Assembly: GCA_000934455.1 (NCBI GenBank)
Contig: KN882630.1
Location: forward strand, 105,563-145,165
Source: Apostichopus parvimensis
Taxonomy: Eukaryota; Echinodermata; Holothuroidea; Aspidochirotida; Stichopodidae
DNA: 39,603 bases
Direction of reading: 5' to 3'
Below are positions 22,290 to 34,400 of the stretch, piece by piece. A program made the position numbers and the translations under genes. Under the pieces are notes generated by a model. The model saw only the letters and a program-made list of their open reading frames with translations. It had not been told where the DNA came from and did no database searches. Position 1 is the stretch's first letter. Each line of letters begins with the position of its first letter.

Positions 22290-22486
22290 CAGCTGGGAGG
22301 TAGGAGGGTAGGAAGTTTGGGCAAGGGATTAGAAGTATGGGAGGGATGGGGCAGTGAGAACTGTTGGGAGGAGGGGAGGTTAGAAGTGTGGGGAGGAATT
22401 GAAGGTAGGCAGTGTTGGAAGGAAGGGTGTTAAGAAGTATGGGGAGGAGGGGAGGTAAAAAGTGTGAGAAGGAGGGGGGGGGGGGC
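22290..22486. repeat. Polypurine minisatellite
   Basis: Recurring ggggaggaggggaggt-tagaagtgtg-like units of about 25-35 bp, ending in a G12 run. Strong purine strand asymmetry. Confidence 0.75.
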
Positions 22487-22760
22487 AAACCTCCCATGTG
22501 TAAATGAAGGAAACTTCATAATCTAGTAGACACTCTGAGCACTGGCAGACATTAGTACAACATGTGCACCAGTGTTGTTATGATTCTTGTTATACACTGA
22601 CCTTGTACTTGCCACATACATCAATTTTTTTTTTAAATTCTTTTTGGACAAAAAAGAAAGAAAAGAAAGATGTCTATGTTTCTGAGCATTATAACCTTTA
22701 ATAAAGGACATGTTGAATATTTAGCTGTGTACCAGTCAATGATGTTCATTCTTTCATACA

Positions 22761-22810
22761 GAGGGAGGGAGGGAGATAGGGAGGGAAGGAGGGAGGGAGG
22801 GAGGGAGGGG
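22761..22810. repeat. (GGGA)n microsatellite
   Basis: Fifty bases of gggagg/gggaga units, pure purine. Confidence 0.95.
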
Positions 22811-24053
22811 TGAATATCACCAATATGTCATCCAAATCAGATTTAAAGTTAAAGGCAAGACAGTCAGCCTTGACATAGTTGTTTGGATCTCCCAGGAGTA
22901 CTTATATTCAAGCTCTTCATGTGTGAGCATCAACAACCACCAGAGTACTAATGATGATGACGATGAAAATACCCAACTTTCAAAGTCTGGAAATTATTAC
23001 ATCTCAGCAAAGCTGAATAGTTAGGCCTACTGTTAAGTACAATATACAGTACATTGCAACACTCCAGTTCTAGGCTGCTTTTATGGCAACCTGCCGATAA
23101 TAAAAGTACAGTTCACTCAGCCTACATCTTCCAACAAGCAGGGTAAATCCTGTAAATTTATTATAATTTGATCATCTAACTCTCCCTTAGCAAGTTAGCA
23201 GGTATTGAAGGACAAATCGTAATGAGCAATTAAGCCATGCCCAGAAATGGGTACTAGCGTAAAGTTCAAGGCTGGCTTGAAAGCAAAACAATTGGTACAT
23301 CAAACAGTGCCGAAACAGCATTTTAAGGATAATAAGCATGAATTCATTTCACAATCACTCTTTCGACAAACTAATCTGCTTTCATTAATAATTGCGGTAT
23401 TAGGACTGATAACGACATTTTCAAAGTCTGCTCAAAACAAAGGCACTTGCATCATCACCTCTACTTTTGGACAACATGCACGTGTATATATGTTGAGATG
23501 CAGATCAGGTACTGCACAAATGTGTGTCAAGTGGAAAAGGATAGGCCTACTTGGACATAGGATAAGTGAATTACTAACATGGGGAGGGGGGGGGGGGGAA
23601 ATTACATACTGTAACAAAATACTTAACTCTATAGTATTGGTGCAAGCATCATAGATGGTTTCAAAACCTAGTTAAATAATTATATAGTTAAATGCATAGT
23701 TAAATAGTTAAATGTATGGAGAGCAAGTGAAATAAATATACTTTTACCTTAAAAGCACTATATACATGGATACTTTTATCTAATATAGAATTTCTTTTGC
23801 ATTTTTAGGACTGTCAGAGTTTACATACCAAAATGTTAGGCCTTATTAATGTAACTTTCTTAGAGTATGATCCATGAACCTGGCACAGGCTATCCCCATA
23901 TATTACTGCCGTAGGGTACATTTGTCCCTGAACATTGGCACGTTTCTGAATGATTGTTTAGTTGTGTATATATGTGTTTCATAAAATGAAGCCAACCATA
24001 TAAGTGTAATGTTGAAGTTTGTAACCTATACATGTCAAGAGTCAGTTACTAGT
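22811..24053. other. Intronic interval
   Basis: A 135-codon frame at 23247-23654 runs through a G tract and has no family character. No other features. Confidence 0.5.
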
Positions 24054-24140
24054 AAATATAATCAAAATGTTGGCAAATATAAACAAAATGTTGGCAAATA
24101 TAATCAAAATGTTGGAAAATATAATCAAAATGTTGGAAAA
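24054..24140. repeat. 21-bp tandem repeat, four copies
   Basis: Unit aaatataatcaaaatgttgg plus c or a, at 24054, 24075, 24096 and 24117. The period is exactly seven codons, so every frame through it shows a heptapeptide repeat. Confidence 0.95.
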
Positions 24141-25797
24141 TGTTTGTCAAAATATTATTATATATTACCAAGAGCCAGCTCACCTTTATAATTTTCCAAT
24201 GACTCCTATGCCAAAGACGCTAATGTACACATGGCAATGCACTGCTGTCAATACTTTCACAGACAATGTTAAATGTATCATGTTTGTACACCATCATATG
24301 TGCAAAGTGTTATGTGTTGGTCAGTCTCACAGTCACAGTATGTTATATTCTAGACTGTTACATCAACTTTTTTGGTGGGGGGGGGTGGGGTGGGTAGACA
24401 GGGACAAAGGAAAGGGTGTCAAAGGGTGACCACTCTGGCATAGGAGGGGAGGGATGAACGAACAGACTGATTTTCCCTGGAAATGACCATGCATATAGTA
24501 CTAGCCATCTGAGCACATTATTAAAATAATAGTATCTATAAATTCCTGTAACTCATCAACAATTTTGTTCCATCCATTTAAAGTGGCTTGGAAATTTTTT
24601 TGGAAAAAATTAAATCCCAGGCGACTCCAAACCTGCATGTTGTTGTCTATTATACTTCCTCAGAAATCTTCCAAATAATTTCTGTCGTGTTTATATCTTG
24701 CTTTATATTTATTAATTACTATGTTATGTTATTTTATTTATTTATTTTTAATTATTTGTAATTTAGTTGTTTCACTTCTCAATCTGTTTATTTTATGTTT
24801 TCCTCGTTTAATAAAATAATTAAAATGAACAGAAAATTTGAAGTGAATAACCTGGGAGAAAAGACCTTTATGATGGAAGGAATCTCCAATTTTTCTATAC
24901 TGTTAAACCTATTTTAACTAATAGTATCCCCCATGGAGCTCTTTATTGTTCTTGCACAGTGTAAGCTGAGTATCCAACCTTTATAAAGTGTCTGAATCTG
25001 AAATAATACAATGAATTATTCCTCACTGATCACTTCAAACAGCCAAGTGGATTATTATTCCAAATTGCGTGAACTTTGTCCGCACAGTTGTTTGATATCA
25101 AGCCTTTTGTGAAAAGGATAATTTGAACTTCCAAAGACCTTGGGCTCTAATTTTCCTCGAAAAGCCACAAGCTGTGTGCGATGGTGTCATGCCCTTCGTG
25201 AAGCCATGATCTATAAAAGAAAACTAACTACCAGCCTCTCTTCTTGTGGGTTACCATCCATTCACCCACAAATAACAAAATGTTTAAAGTATTATTCCTT
25301 TGGATTTTAGAAGCAACTTCTTTATGAGTGTGTAGCAGCTGTACTTGACTTATTGCACTAACTATCTACTACAGAGAACCACAGATTTTGAGAGGAGTTC
25401 ATTGAAAGATCTGTGCTGAATATATGAGGGGCCTTGTTAAAGGGAATCAAAGGGGGAAAAAATACCCTCTAGAGGACCCTCTAGAGGTAACCTACAAATT
25501 GAATCAAAGAAAACTAAAAGAAACATTGATCTTCACTGAAGAAATGTAGTCAGGGTTTATTCAATTCTCAATGACTTTGATTGCTACAGTGAGGAACACT
25601 GGCACATGTGTGAGTTTCTCTTCTAGTTTGAGTGACACACATGAAGTACCAGCATAACAGCCAACAATCTCATTCTTTACTTATGTTTTTGTATTTTTCC
25701 TTTTTTGCATTTTTTCAAGGTTTAGTTTGATTTGCTTGCAGATATAGTATGCACTGCCACAGTACTGCAACCATCATTGTGAAATATGTATTTAGAA
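24141..25797. other. Intronic interval
   Basis: Includes a G-rich stretch (24374-24393) and a very AT-rich section (24690-24840). Nothing coding recognised. Confidence 0.5.
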
Positions 25798-25854
25798 ACA
25801 TACATACGTACGTATGTACGAACGTACATACATACAGACATTCATACATACATC
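25798..25854. repeat. (CATA)/(CGTA) microsatellite
   Basis: catacatacgtacgtatgta and related units, partly self-complementary, inside the NR0B intron 115 nt from the exon 1 donor. Confidence 0.9.
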
Positions 25855-25968
25855 AGATTTTGTTTTAAAGTTTAAAGCTGGTAACCCTTTCAGGCTAATG
25901 GAAATAAATAGCAATATGTGGAGAGGATATAGTAAATATATTCCATAGTAGGTTTTCAGTGAGCTTAC

Positions 25969-26680
25969 CTGAACTGAAAAAGATTGTGGCTTTGAGGTAT
26001 GCAAATTCTTTGTCGTCCAGCATCATGGTGTCGCACTTCCTGAAAAATGTGTTCATTGTATCCACATCGCACTTAGTCGGAATACCTTTCATTGCAACCA
26101 GGCACTTGAGAAGGCCCCCTTGAGGGCAGAGCTGAAAAGGAGCGACCCCTGCACCTTCCTCTACGCCTGTTTGTTCTTTCTCCTCCGGCGAGGGGAGTTC
26201 GGTAATTTTGGCCTCCTCAACTTCAAATTCAAACTTGTACTGGGCCATGGTCAGTGCCAGAAGCTCCGACCAGCTGTGTTGAAACAATAAAGTACGATCC
26301 TTGGATGGGAATGCACTGTGTATGGGAAGGGTCCTGACAAACTCGACGGTCTTAAGGAGCAACAAAGCAACCTGCTGGCAAGTCTCTTTAGGGTTACACA
26401 ATCGGACAGCTGCTGGCGTGTAATGACAAGATGGCGTTGACTGTGGTGATGTCCTTGTCGATGATGATGATGATGATGATGATGAAAGCGGTGATGTGCT
26501 ATTGTTGTGTAACCAAGGTATAAGGTTTCTCGACGACGTTTCTTCTCGCTCGTTCGGAGGGCTGTCCGTGTCCGTACTAGAGTTGCCAGAGAGCAATGAG
26601 TATAAAATGCTATCCTTGCTATGTCTGTCGGGACAGTTACAATCGCCTTTATTCCAATCATGATTTCTCCTTTCTTCCAT
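25969..26680 (-). CDS. NR0B: NR0B (SHP/DAX-1-like) orphan nuclear receptor, exon 1
   Basis: Encodes residues 1-237 and one base of codon 238 of a predicted 317-residue receptor lacking a DNA-binding domain; relatives are nuclear co-repressors that bind other receptors. Residues 13-30 hold Cys-x-Cys-Pro and SILYSLL, matching the LxxLL repeats of SHP and DAX-1. Residues 66-74 are nine serines. The ligand-binding domain starts near residue 95 (NPKETCQQVALLLLKTVEF), has the signature region TVEFVRTLP...DRTLLF..SWSELL (111-141), an acidic linker (155-175), and KEFAYLKATIFF (224-235), as in NR0B helix 8. I chose the ATG at 26680 because ACCATGG is a strong initiation context; a TTG 30 nt upstream is not a credible start. 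The exon ends at CAG|GTAAGC. No C4 zinc finger exists here or nearby, as in NR0B. Length lies between human SHP (257) and DAX-1 (470). Family assignment is secure; SHP versus DAX-1 cannot be decided. Confidence 0.93.
26459..26484 (-). repeat. Trinucleotide repeat encoding the NR0B serine tract
   Basis: Uninterrupted TCA codons (TGA on the plus strand) encode serines 66-74 of exon 1. A pure-codon run of this kind is prone to length variation. Confidence 0.9.
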
Positions 26681-26730
26681 GGTGATTAGTCTGCTTCTGC
26701 TGCTGAGCAAAGCGAAGAAGAAGAAAGAAT

Positions 26731-26740
26731 AATTTTTATA
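26731..26740 (-). promoter_or_regulatory. TATA-like element upstream of NR0B exon 1
   Basis: TATAAAAATT on the minus strand, with its first base 60 nt upstream of the ATG. This would place transcription start about 30 nt downstream, giving a short leader rich in TTCTTC. No other clear core promoter element was seen. Assigned from position and sequence only. Confidence 0.45.
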
Positions 26741-26832
26741 ACAAAAATGCTTTAATATGAATATTCAAAAAGGTGACACAGAATCTATTCATTCCATGTA
26801 ATCTTACAAGTGTTACAATTAAGGTTACTTAA

Positions 26833-26849
26833 AGTTCAGATGTTGAACT
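26833..26849. promoter_or_regulatory. Inverted repeat of nuclear-receptor half-sites (IR5) upstream of NR0B
   Basis: AGTTCA-GATGT-TGAACT: two perfect half-sites (RGKTCA type) in inverted orientation with a 5-base spacer, about 153 nt upstream of the NR0B ATG. NR0B genes in vertebrates are driven and repressed by other nuclear receptors, so the position fits, but IR5 is not a widely used geometry and chance is possible. Confidence 0.3.
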
Positions 26850-27109
26850 CTCTACGCTACAAAGCAATTATTTCTCATGCCAAATATTCTGCATCCTGTT
26901 TTCGGGCATGGGAATTCTCGGAAAGTTAGAATTTGAAAAATTTCCTGACTCCTACGGTCAGAGTATGTAAACCACTGTCACGTCACCACCTATGTATTCT
27001 TCGCACCACAGCACCAACCCTTAATCACCCATTAATGTCCAAGTATGTTGGTGATGAGGTGTTTCATATTTTAAAAACACAATGTTGATGGAACGCCCTA
27101 CTGTCGTGA

Positions 27110-27275
27110 CTTGGTGGTCAACACTCTGACTTTTACCCATTTTCATTTGTTTTACCCATTTTGTCACTTGTTCCTTTGTAAATTAATTTGCTTTCTTTGT
27201 AAAGCGCCTTGAGCAGTGACTTTTGTCTACTGATTTGGCGCTATATAAGTCTCATTTATTATAACATTATTATTA
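27110..27275 (+). mobile_element. Retroelement-like 3' tail
   Basis: gtaaagcgccttgagcagtg, then tttggcgctatataagt, ending in ATT repeats, a 3' end shared by many LINE/SINE families of invertebrates and fish. No 5' part or ORF was recognised, so the left edge is uncertain. Confidence 0.55.
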
Positions 27276-27507
27276 TTTTAAGTCTCAACTAAAAACTCAT
27301 CTTTTTATCAAAGTATTTAAGTGACTAATACTGTTTTCATTTGTTTTAATGTTGCTTTCATTTAGTTTCATTAACTTATAAATTTCTGTTTTTGCTAAAT
27401 TATTTTTCTTACTGACATGTTAATTTTGCTTTTTAAGGAAATTTTGCCTAGTCCTGTGTAAACTGTGCTTTTACATAATCTTTTATAATATGAAGTGCTC
27501 TACAACA

Positions 27508-27551
27508 TCATCATCATCATGATCATCATTATTATTATTATTATTATTATT
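27508..27551. repeat. (CAT)n/(ATT)n microsatellite
   Basis: catcatcatcatcatgatca followed by att repeats. Confidence 0.9.
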
Positions 27552-29700
27552 TGAGGAAGAAATTTTGAAACACAATTTAAAACAGGCAAACTGCCATCTG
27601 GTTTGGAATCAAGTTTGATTTCCGGGAATTTTAAAAATTGCAGACACAACAATAACTGAAAAGCTGGCATCTGTTTGTATTATATCACAATCACAGTAGA
27701 TATAGATGTTTTTCGCTCCGCTTAATTCACTCAACTTGTGCAATGTCCAGACAAATATTACATGTTTATTATAATCTCTCAAAGGAAGGTGCAATAACCT
27801 AGTCATATTCTTTACCTTTCTCTGCAATCATGCATTAATAATACATTGAATTTGCATCTGGATTTTCTTAATTTTTCACATATTTTCTAAAATGTTTGTC
27901 AATAGTATTATGAATATATGTCCTTGTTGTATGTCTGCATCTGTAGGTAGTTCCTCAAAATGCATGATTTGGAACCAGGTATCAACATAACAGCTGAAAT
28001 ACTGCACATCAGAAAAAGAAAAAATGTAGTCACCAACTTGATACAAGGAATCAAAATATTAGTTTCCTCACAAATCTTTTCTTTATAGCACTGGCAGAGA
28101 ACATTTCTTTTGAATTCTGAAACAATAAACTCATCCCCTGTTTATAATAATTTGAAAAAAGAACTCAATTTATGTACATTGTACTGTCCAACAGGCCTAA
28201 CAGCCTTAAACAATCAATTTTGAGGCTATAGAGCACCTTTTTATCTATTTTTTGCACAGTCATGTAGAAATCCTTTGTGTGGTGAAACTTGAGAATATGT
28301 AAGACAAATGGTCAGTTACGGTCATTTTACAATTTCAGGACTTCTCTGTCCTGTATTAAAAGTATTAGACAAACAGTCAGCAACTTTCCTTTCCCGTCCA
28401 TAAAGTAATATGGTTTGATCTGTTTTCAGCTTCTGTATTGTGTTGACTATGATCGAAATAAGAACTAATATTAAGAATAACAAAACTCTTGAGTAGAAAA
28501 CTATTTAATACTTTCACTTCCTATTGTATCACACTGTTTTCAGTCAGTTATCCACAATTTTTTTTCTCCAAAAATTGTTTTTCCCAGAAGGAAGTAGGCT
28601 TAAGTCACCTCCAAAGAGTAATGGCCATGCAGCTCTTCAACTACTGGGTGAGGATTCATCGCTGTAGGCAAGACAGTTTCTTTCCACAAAATTAGATTTT
28701 GAAATTGTTTGTCTTTTACACCCTGGAAACACAACCACCTCGCTCTCTTATATCCAATGCATGACAGCCCGCAAAGGCTATGAATAATTTCCATAGATTG
28801 AGAAAATAGTACAAAAGCGAAGAAGTGCATATCATATTGCACACTTTAGGGAGCCTCATCCTCCCATCACCATGGTAACTGCATGTCCTGGAGGGGAAAA
28901 GGGTAACAATTGCAAGAGTTTTTTCCAAGCTATGGCTGGAACTCACCTTTTTATTTTGGCAACCTACATATCAGATCTTTTTTTGGTTTCCATATATTTC
29001 AAACCTCTTATCCAATTATTCTTTACGATTGTGTTCTAATGAAAGATTTTCGTCTTCTAAAAACAGTGGAGATAGGCTTAGAAGAATCATATACTATATA
29101 TGCATGACAACTGTATGAGACTGATATAGGGGGTCAACCTGTTAGAGAATTAAACTCACGGTGATATAAGCCATGAGTTTAAATTCAAACTCATGTTTGA
29201 TGCCACATGTGTGATGTAGTTGTGGGTTCTACAGAGTGACATAAACTCAAATTTGTATGATCACATAATAATTACAATTCTATGATTTCGTTTGTGCTTT
29301 CACATCTACAAAACTGTTGGAATCATGTGACTTCACTGATAATCAAGAATAATTTTGTGACCAAGGATTAGGAGTGTGTGTTATTGGAAAACCATTTGAA
29401 TAGAGTTTAATCAGCTATGTTATTGGAAGTTAATGTTTTAAGATTTGAATGTTGTTGCTCTAAATTGTATGTTTACTGCACACACATTATGCTAAGTTAA
29501 AACAGTTTCTGCAGTACGTAATATCCAGTCTAATTTCTGAACTGGAGATGCTCACAACTCGAAACCCTCAATCCAACTTCGGTTCATATTTCCCTGAACC
29601 CACTCTATTAATCTACTAACCTAGCAATGTCCCTGCCCTTTATCAGGGACCTTCTTTACATTAACTATCGTGTTGCAATTAGCCTAGAAGCTGGGTTGTG
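27552..29700. other. Non-coding interval upstream of NR0B
   Basis: AT-rich. Contains a short inverted repeat CATGAGTTT/AAACTCATG (29171-29194). Small frames on both strands near 28.5-29.1 kb have no recognisable character. Confidence 0.5.
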
Positions 29701-29715
29701 TTTGAAACCTAGGGT

Positions 29716-29783
29716 GTGTTCACATTAGAGAACGCAAGGAGGATATGACCCCGCAAGGGCGATCAAGGTTGTAATGTGAACAC
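29716..29783. repeat. Perfect 12-bp inverted repeat, 44-bp spacer
   Basis: GTGTTCACATTA (29716-29727) pairs with TAATGTGAACAC (29772-29783). A third related word, aaatgtgaacaagg, follows near 29827. Could be a short fold-back element; no target duplication found. Confidence 0.7.
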
Positions 29784-29839
29784 TTCTCCCTGTGGGGTAC
29801 GAAACCCTGATCTCCCTTGTACTTTTAAATGTGAACAAG

Positions 29840-31220
29840 GCTCTACTTCCTGTTACAAGCAAACCCAGAGTGATGACCACCTTCCCAGAAACTAATTTTT
29901 TATGTTAAATTGATTACTACAAATTCACATAGCTTATACTCAGTATGATAGAATGGTCCAACCAACCCAGCAGAGAGATGTTACTAAGTCTAAACATTAT
30001 GAGGTTCTCATGATTATTGATCATAGAAATCTAAATTCTTGAAAAGTTGATCTTGTAAGTCAAACAAAATCATTTTATTTTGCACTAGATTGTATTTTGA
30101 TTAAAGCAATTAGACAGTAAGAAATGCCTCATACTGTACACTGTCCAAACACAGAATACAAAATGTTCAGAATTAATATTTTCATTTACCATCAAGCAGT
30201 CTGTTATTCAAACACAAAGCACTTGAACTGTGATACAGACTAACTAAGTTTTAAATTATTAATCATTTATGTTTTTATAACAGGCTTTCAGGTTCTCTTC
30301 GTACCCCTTTTGATTAATATTTTATATTTATAATGGACAAAGGTAAAATGGCAAATGTATAAAGTACGTTCTGCATTTCAAGAGCTTTGTACTCTTGTCT
30401 TCATGCCTCAGGTCAATAACATCTACTAGTTTATTACTATACATTTCATTGCACAGCCTTAATAAAACAAACTCAGTGATTGAGTACTGTAGTTCCTTTA
30501 CTGCATGATAAATAAAGGATATTATTTGTTTTGTTTGCTCTTCTATTGCTTTCATTCACTAAAGATATTATTTGACACAGTGTGTACCGTATATCAACGT
30601 ATTCAGCATTAGGATTTCCACTGTCTGTATATGAACACGACAAAATATAAAGTATGTCTCTACTGTAGATGCCTGAATAAGCTGGAAAGCATGCATCTAA
30701 TATAAACCACTGTGTACTATATATACCAATTGAAATTTGTGTTAAAATACTGAGAGTATGCCTATTTAAACATGAGGTCCATATCTTTACATACAGTAAA
30801 ACTGTTGGGGTGACGGGTCTATAACTGTGAGTACAGATTCAAAACCAAAGGTTCATTTTGTTTAATAGTGAGAAACATGTTATCCTTCTATTATTACAAG
30901 GAAATATTAAATACTGCAAGCTACAGCACTGGGAATACTTGTGCATGCACATGTATGTATTTCAAATACCAAATGCTGTGTGCTGTGAGGTACTGAAGAA
31001 TATATATGCAATGATGACTACATACATACATATTATCAGCTGTGAACCATGTAACTGGATTCCCATGGTATGCAGTATCCACTTAGGCTAAACCTGGGAA
31101 GTTTCATGACTACATGGTCAAACTTGAGACCCACTTGCATTGTGCTAGTGAGTCGCTTAATGTATATATTGTACACAAAGTTCAAGTCCAGAAATGATCC
31201 AAGTTTGCAATCATCACTGT
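29840..31220. other. Non-coding interval
   Basis: AT-rich unique sequence; no gene or repeat recognised. Confidence 0.5.
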
Positions 31221-31223
31221 TTG

Positions 31224-31432
31224 CTTGGTGTTTGGAATATGAATAGTATATAAATAAGATGGTTGGTGTTTGGCCGTTCATGTACAGTCAATATGATGGT
31301 TGGTGTTTGGTTATCTACAGCATATAAGATGGTTGGTGTTTGGTTTACATGTACAGTCAATAAGATGGTTGGTGTTTGGTTATGTACAGTATATAAGATG
31401 GTTGGTGTTTGGTTATGTACAGTATATAGATG
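31224..31432. repeat. Tandem repeat, unit 33-37 bp, five clear copies
   Basis: gatggttggtgtttgg recurs at 31258, 31295, 31328, 31364 and 31398, each followed by ttatgtacagtatataa-like spacer; a decayed copy precedes at about 31224. The minus-strand frame reads as a TVHNQTPTIL-like repeat because the DNA repeats. Confidence 0.95.
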
Positions 31433-34400
31433 ATTCATACAATTAATTGCTTGTGTCTACTGAAGAATATCCCTGGGCAGTTATTCATTCTAAGCATTTC
31501 TTATTGCAAAGATGGTATTTGATGTGCCTTTTGTTCCACACAAATACAGTACAACTAACAGACTGCACCATAATGCAACACCCAGAGATGACATTACTGA
31601 AGATACTGTTACAAACACTGATCACATTTCACCAAGTTTTGTTGAAATATTAAGCACAAACAACGATGCACATTTGGGAAGTGCATTAATACAGAGGTTG
31701 ATTATAACTTTCAGACATTTCATGAATAAATATTGCCACTTAAAAAATTATTTGTGTTACTTTCTATGTTTGTCACTAAAATGCTCAGTATAATTTTATC
31801 TAAAGATATAGTACAGACTATAGTACGGACAGACAATTGCTCTGTAATGTAAAGCCAGATATAGCTTGAATAGGTAAATTATTATTTGATGATGGCAAAA
31901 CAGAAGAAGAGAAAAACATCCCTAGGCTATCATAACTTAATTAAGACCTTGTATCTGCATGTTGCCTGGAACAGACCGGAAATCCTTGGACGAAGCAAAA
32001 CAGACATATGTGTAGACAAGTTTCACAGTACGTAGAGAAAGTTCCTAATACTGCAGTAGGCCTACTAGATACTATATCTGGTTTATCCATTAGAATGAAC
32101 TCTTTATAAGCAATATATTCTTAAGTTAGTCATTTAAGACTTACCGAATGCAAATACACTGTATCAACAATGTAGCAAATAAAGGCAGTGTCACAAAATC
32201 AGCTTTCAGATTATTTAAGTCTTATGGTTCTAAGAGCTGCGCTTACACTGACAAGTTAGCAGTTTCGGATCTTCAATCTCTCACACTAAACTGTTACATT
32301 AGCCTACTGTCGCCGTGGCTTAAGTTTAACCAGGGGCGCCATGGTTAAACTGTCAAACCCACACAGGCGAAACGTTAGGCTGCTATTGAATACGTTAAAC
32401 TACTGAATATTGAGTAAGCACTAACCTACTGGTAGTCTGTTGTTAGGCTTCGTCCAATTGACAACGACATCCTACCTTAATTATGAACTTGTTGTTTCGG
32501 TTGTCATCTGGCATTAGATGTGCAAGACATTTCAAGATGATGACAAGAATTCGATTTACAATGCTGATTCAGAGGTGGTGTTATTGTAGCCCTCATACTT
32601 GAGTAACTAACGTATATATATTGTAGGCTACTGTATATATGGCAGCAGACGACATATAGGTGAACAGCGTGACCAGACTACAAACCAATCACAGTTGCTA
32701 AGTTTCGTCGCATCTCGCGGTTAGTATTTATATAATATACTAGACGTATGCATGTTCATGATCCCACATTTCTGTAAATACAAACGAAACTCATGTTTGA
32801 AGCGTCTAGAGTAGCCTACATAATTCTCTGGAAAATGCATGAAAGTGGCAAATGATTAATTTACTAATTCTTGCAATAGATACAATCGGACTCTTAACTT
32901 CAAGACAAAAGTGCTAAAAAGCAACTGGGGGATCTTTGATATCTGTTCCCTAATAGGATTTATTTATTTATGTGTGGACTGGATGTTGAAGTGTACAAAT
33001 GGACGTATACGTGGTGCAAACACTGAGAACTGTAAGAGATGATTTTATCCCTTCCTTCAGAGAGCAGCGTGTTGGCAAACCAGAGACTTGGATTCTAGTA
33101 ACGACACACATACTGCAAAATAGCTCACTACATGACCATGCTAAGGAAGATTGGAGGTGCCACGCATGGCCAATTACGTATAGCTACCACTGTGAGGCCC
33201 AGGTAGCTGTATACCAACGGAAAACTGTCTACTTATAAGGCTTGAGACACGATATTACTAAGTTTGATTGATGATTTATTGTGTAATTCTAGTTTGTCAG
33301 CAAGAATATGAATTATGCCACCATAATGTGCAAGTAATGAAATCAAATTGGACCGCAACTGAGGCTATCTATTTACTGACCACCGTTGCCCATAAAGAGA
33401 TGGTTTTTAACCTCATTATTACTTTACTGATAAACATAGTTTGAGACGGACACCAAAAGTTATGGCACACATATAAATTCCTTTTTACTAAAGTATTTAT
33501 GGATGAGATACGGTACATCGTCAACTAACAAACAAATGCCATCTTATAATGTACTCTCCTTGCGAATGATATGATACCGGTATATGAGATGAGATATAGT
33601 GAGTGAGGTACAGTGTATAACCACCACACAGTCTATACTTTCGCTATATACTCCCCCATCGCAATATGAGTCATATGGGCGGTATCTGTTGAAAACAGCG
33701 CTCTTCAAAAGTTGAGAAATGTTTGCACAAAGACATCCACGATAAAACTGGTTCATTGAACTCATCACTGCAGGCATTAATATATCATTAATGCATGCAG
33801 ATTACGAATTCGTTACCAAAGTCTAGTACTTCTTGACTGTACTTCCAAAAACTAGGCCAATAAATAGGCAGCTTATATACCTTACTTTAACAAGATTACT
33901 TTACTAGCTTATAGTATTCTTCGTTACGAATACATTTAGAAAGCGAAAAAACTAGGACAATTCCCCATGTTACTTGGCCCAATTTCTGGAGGCAAAAGTG
34001 AGGGAGAAGTTTGCCAACGGTGGCATCTATAGTGTGACGGCACCGAGCGGTTATACTCGGTCTAAACTCAAAAGAAGTAAAAGCGGATATCAGTCGTTTT
34101 CAAACAACTTCGACGACAGGCCTGCCTGAAGTTTCTTTTATTTGTATCAGTTAAAGTCTTAAATCCACAGTGGGATTGGGTCGTTTGCTCATTGTTAAAA
34201 TTTCATTGATGCAACCGAGCAAAATAAATGTCCAAATGTCTGACATGACCGCACTACTTTATTTAAAGCAAGAAGTTGCAATGAAAAAAATATTTAACTG
34301 CAATGAGATAAGTCTCGCCAGTTTGAGGTAGACTATATAGGTGGAACCAAAGGATGGACTATCAAAGTTATAAATGGCTGCATCATACACTGCTCAATAA

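Larger units (their letters stand above)
6851..25968 (-). other. Single 19.1-kb intron of the NR0B gene
   Basis: Starts GTAAGC after CAG at 25969 and ends TTACAG before 6850; phase 1. The position equals the conserved NR0B intron. It is far larger than the two exons together and contains an alternative first exon (12182-11779), several tandem arrays, dispersed repeats and an assembly gap. Confidence 0.9.

Noticed and set aside
23247-23654. 135-codon plus-strand frame
   Set aside because: Runs through a G homopolymer (GGGGGE) and lacks coding character or splice context.
25895-25968. Continuation of the NR0B exon 1 frame past the donor
   Set aside because: The reading continues into the intron after CAG|GTAAGC; the homology stops at FFSS and resumes with DVPGL in exon 2.
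26681-26710. Upstream TTG start adding ten residues to NR0B
   Set aside because: TTG is not a normal eukaryotic start; the ATG at 26680 has an ideal context.
31214-31438. Minus-strand frame with TVHNQTPTIL repeats
   Set aside because: Explained by the 33-37 bp DNA array.
32999-33238. 79-codon plus-strand frame as a gene
   Set aside because: Mixed composition and an ATG, but no recognisable family, promoter or splice signal.
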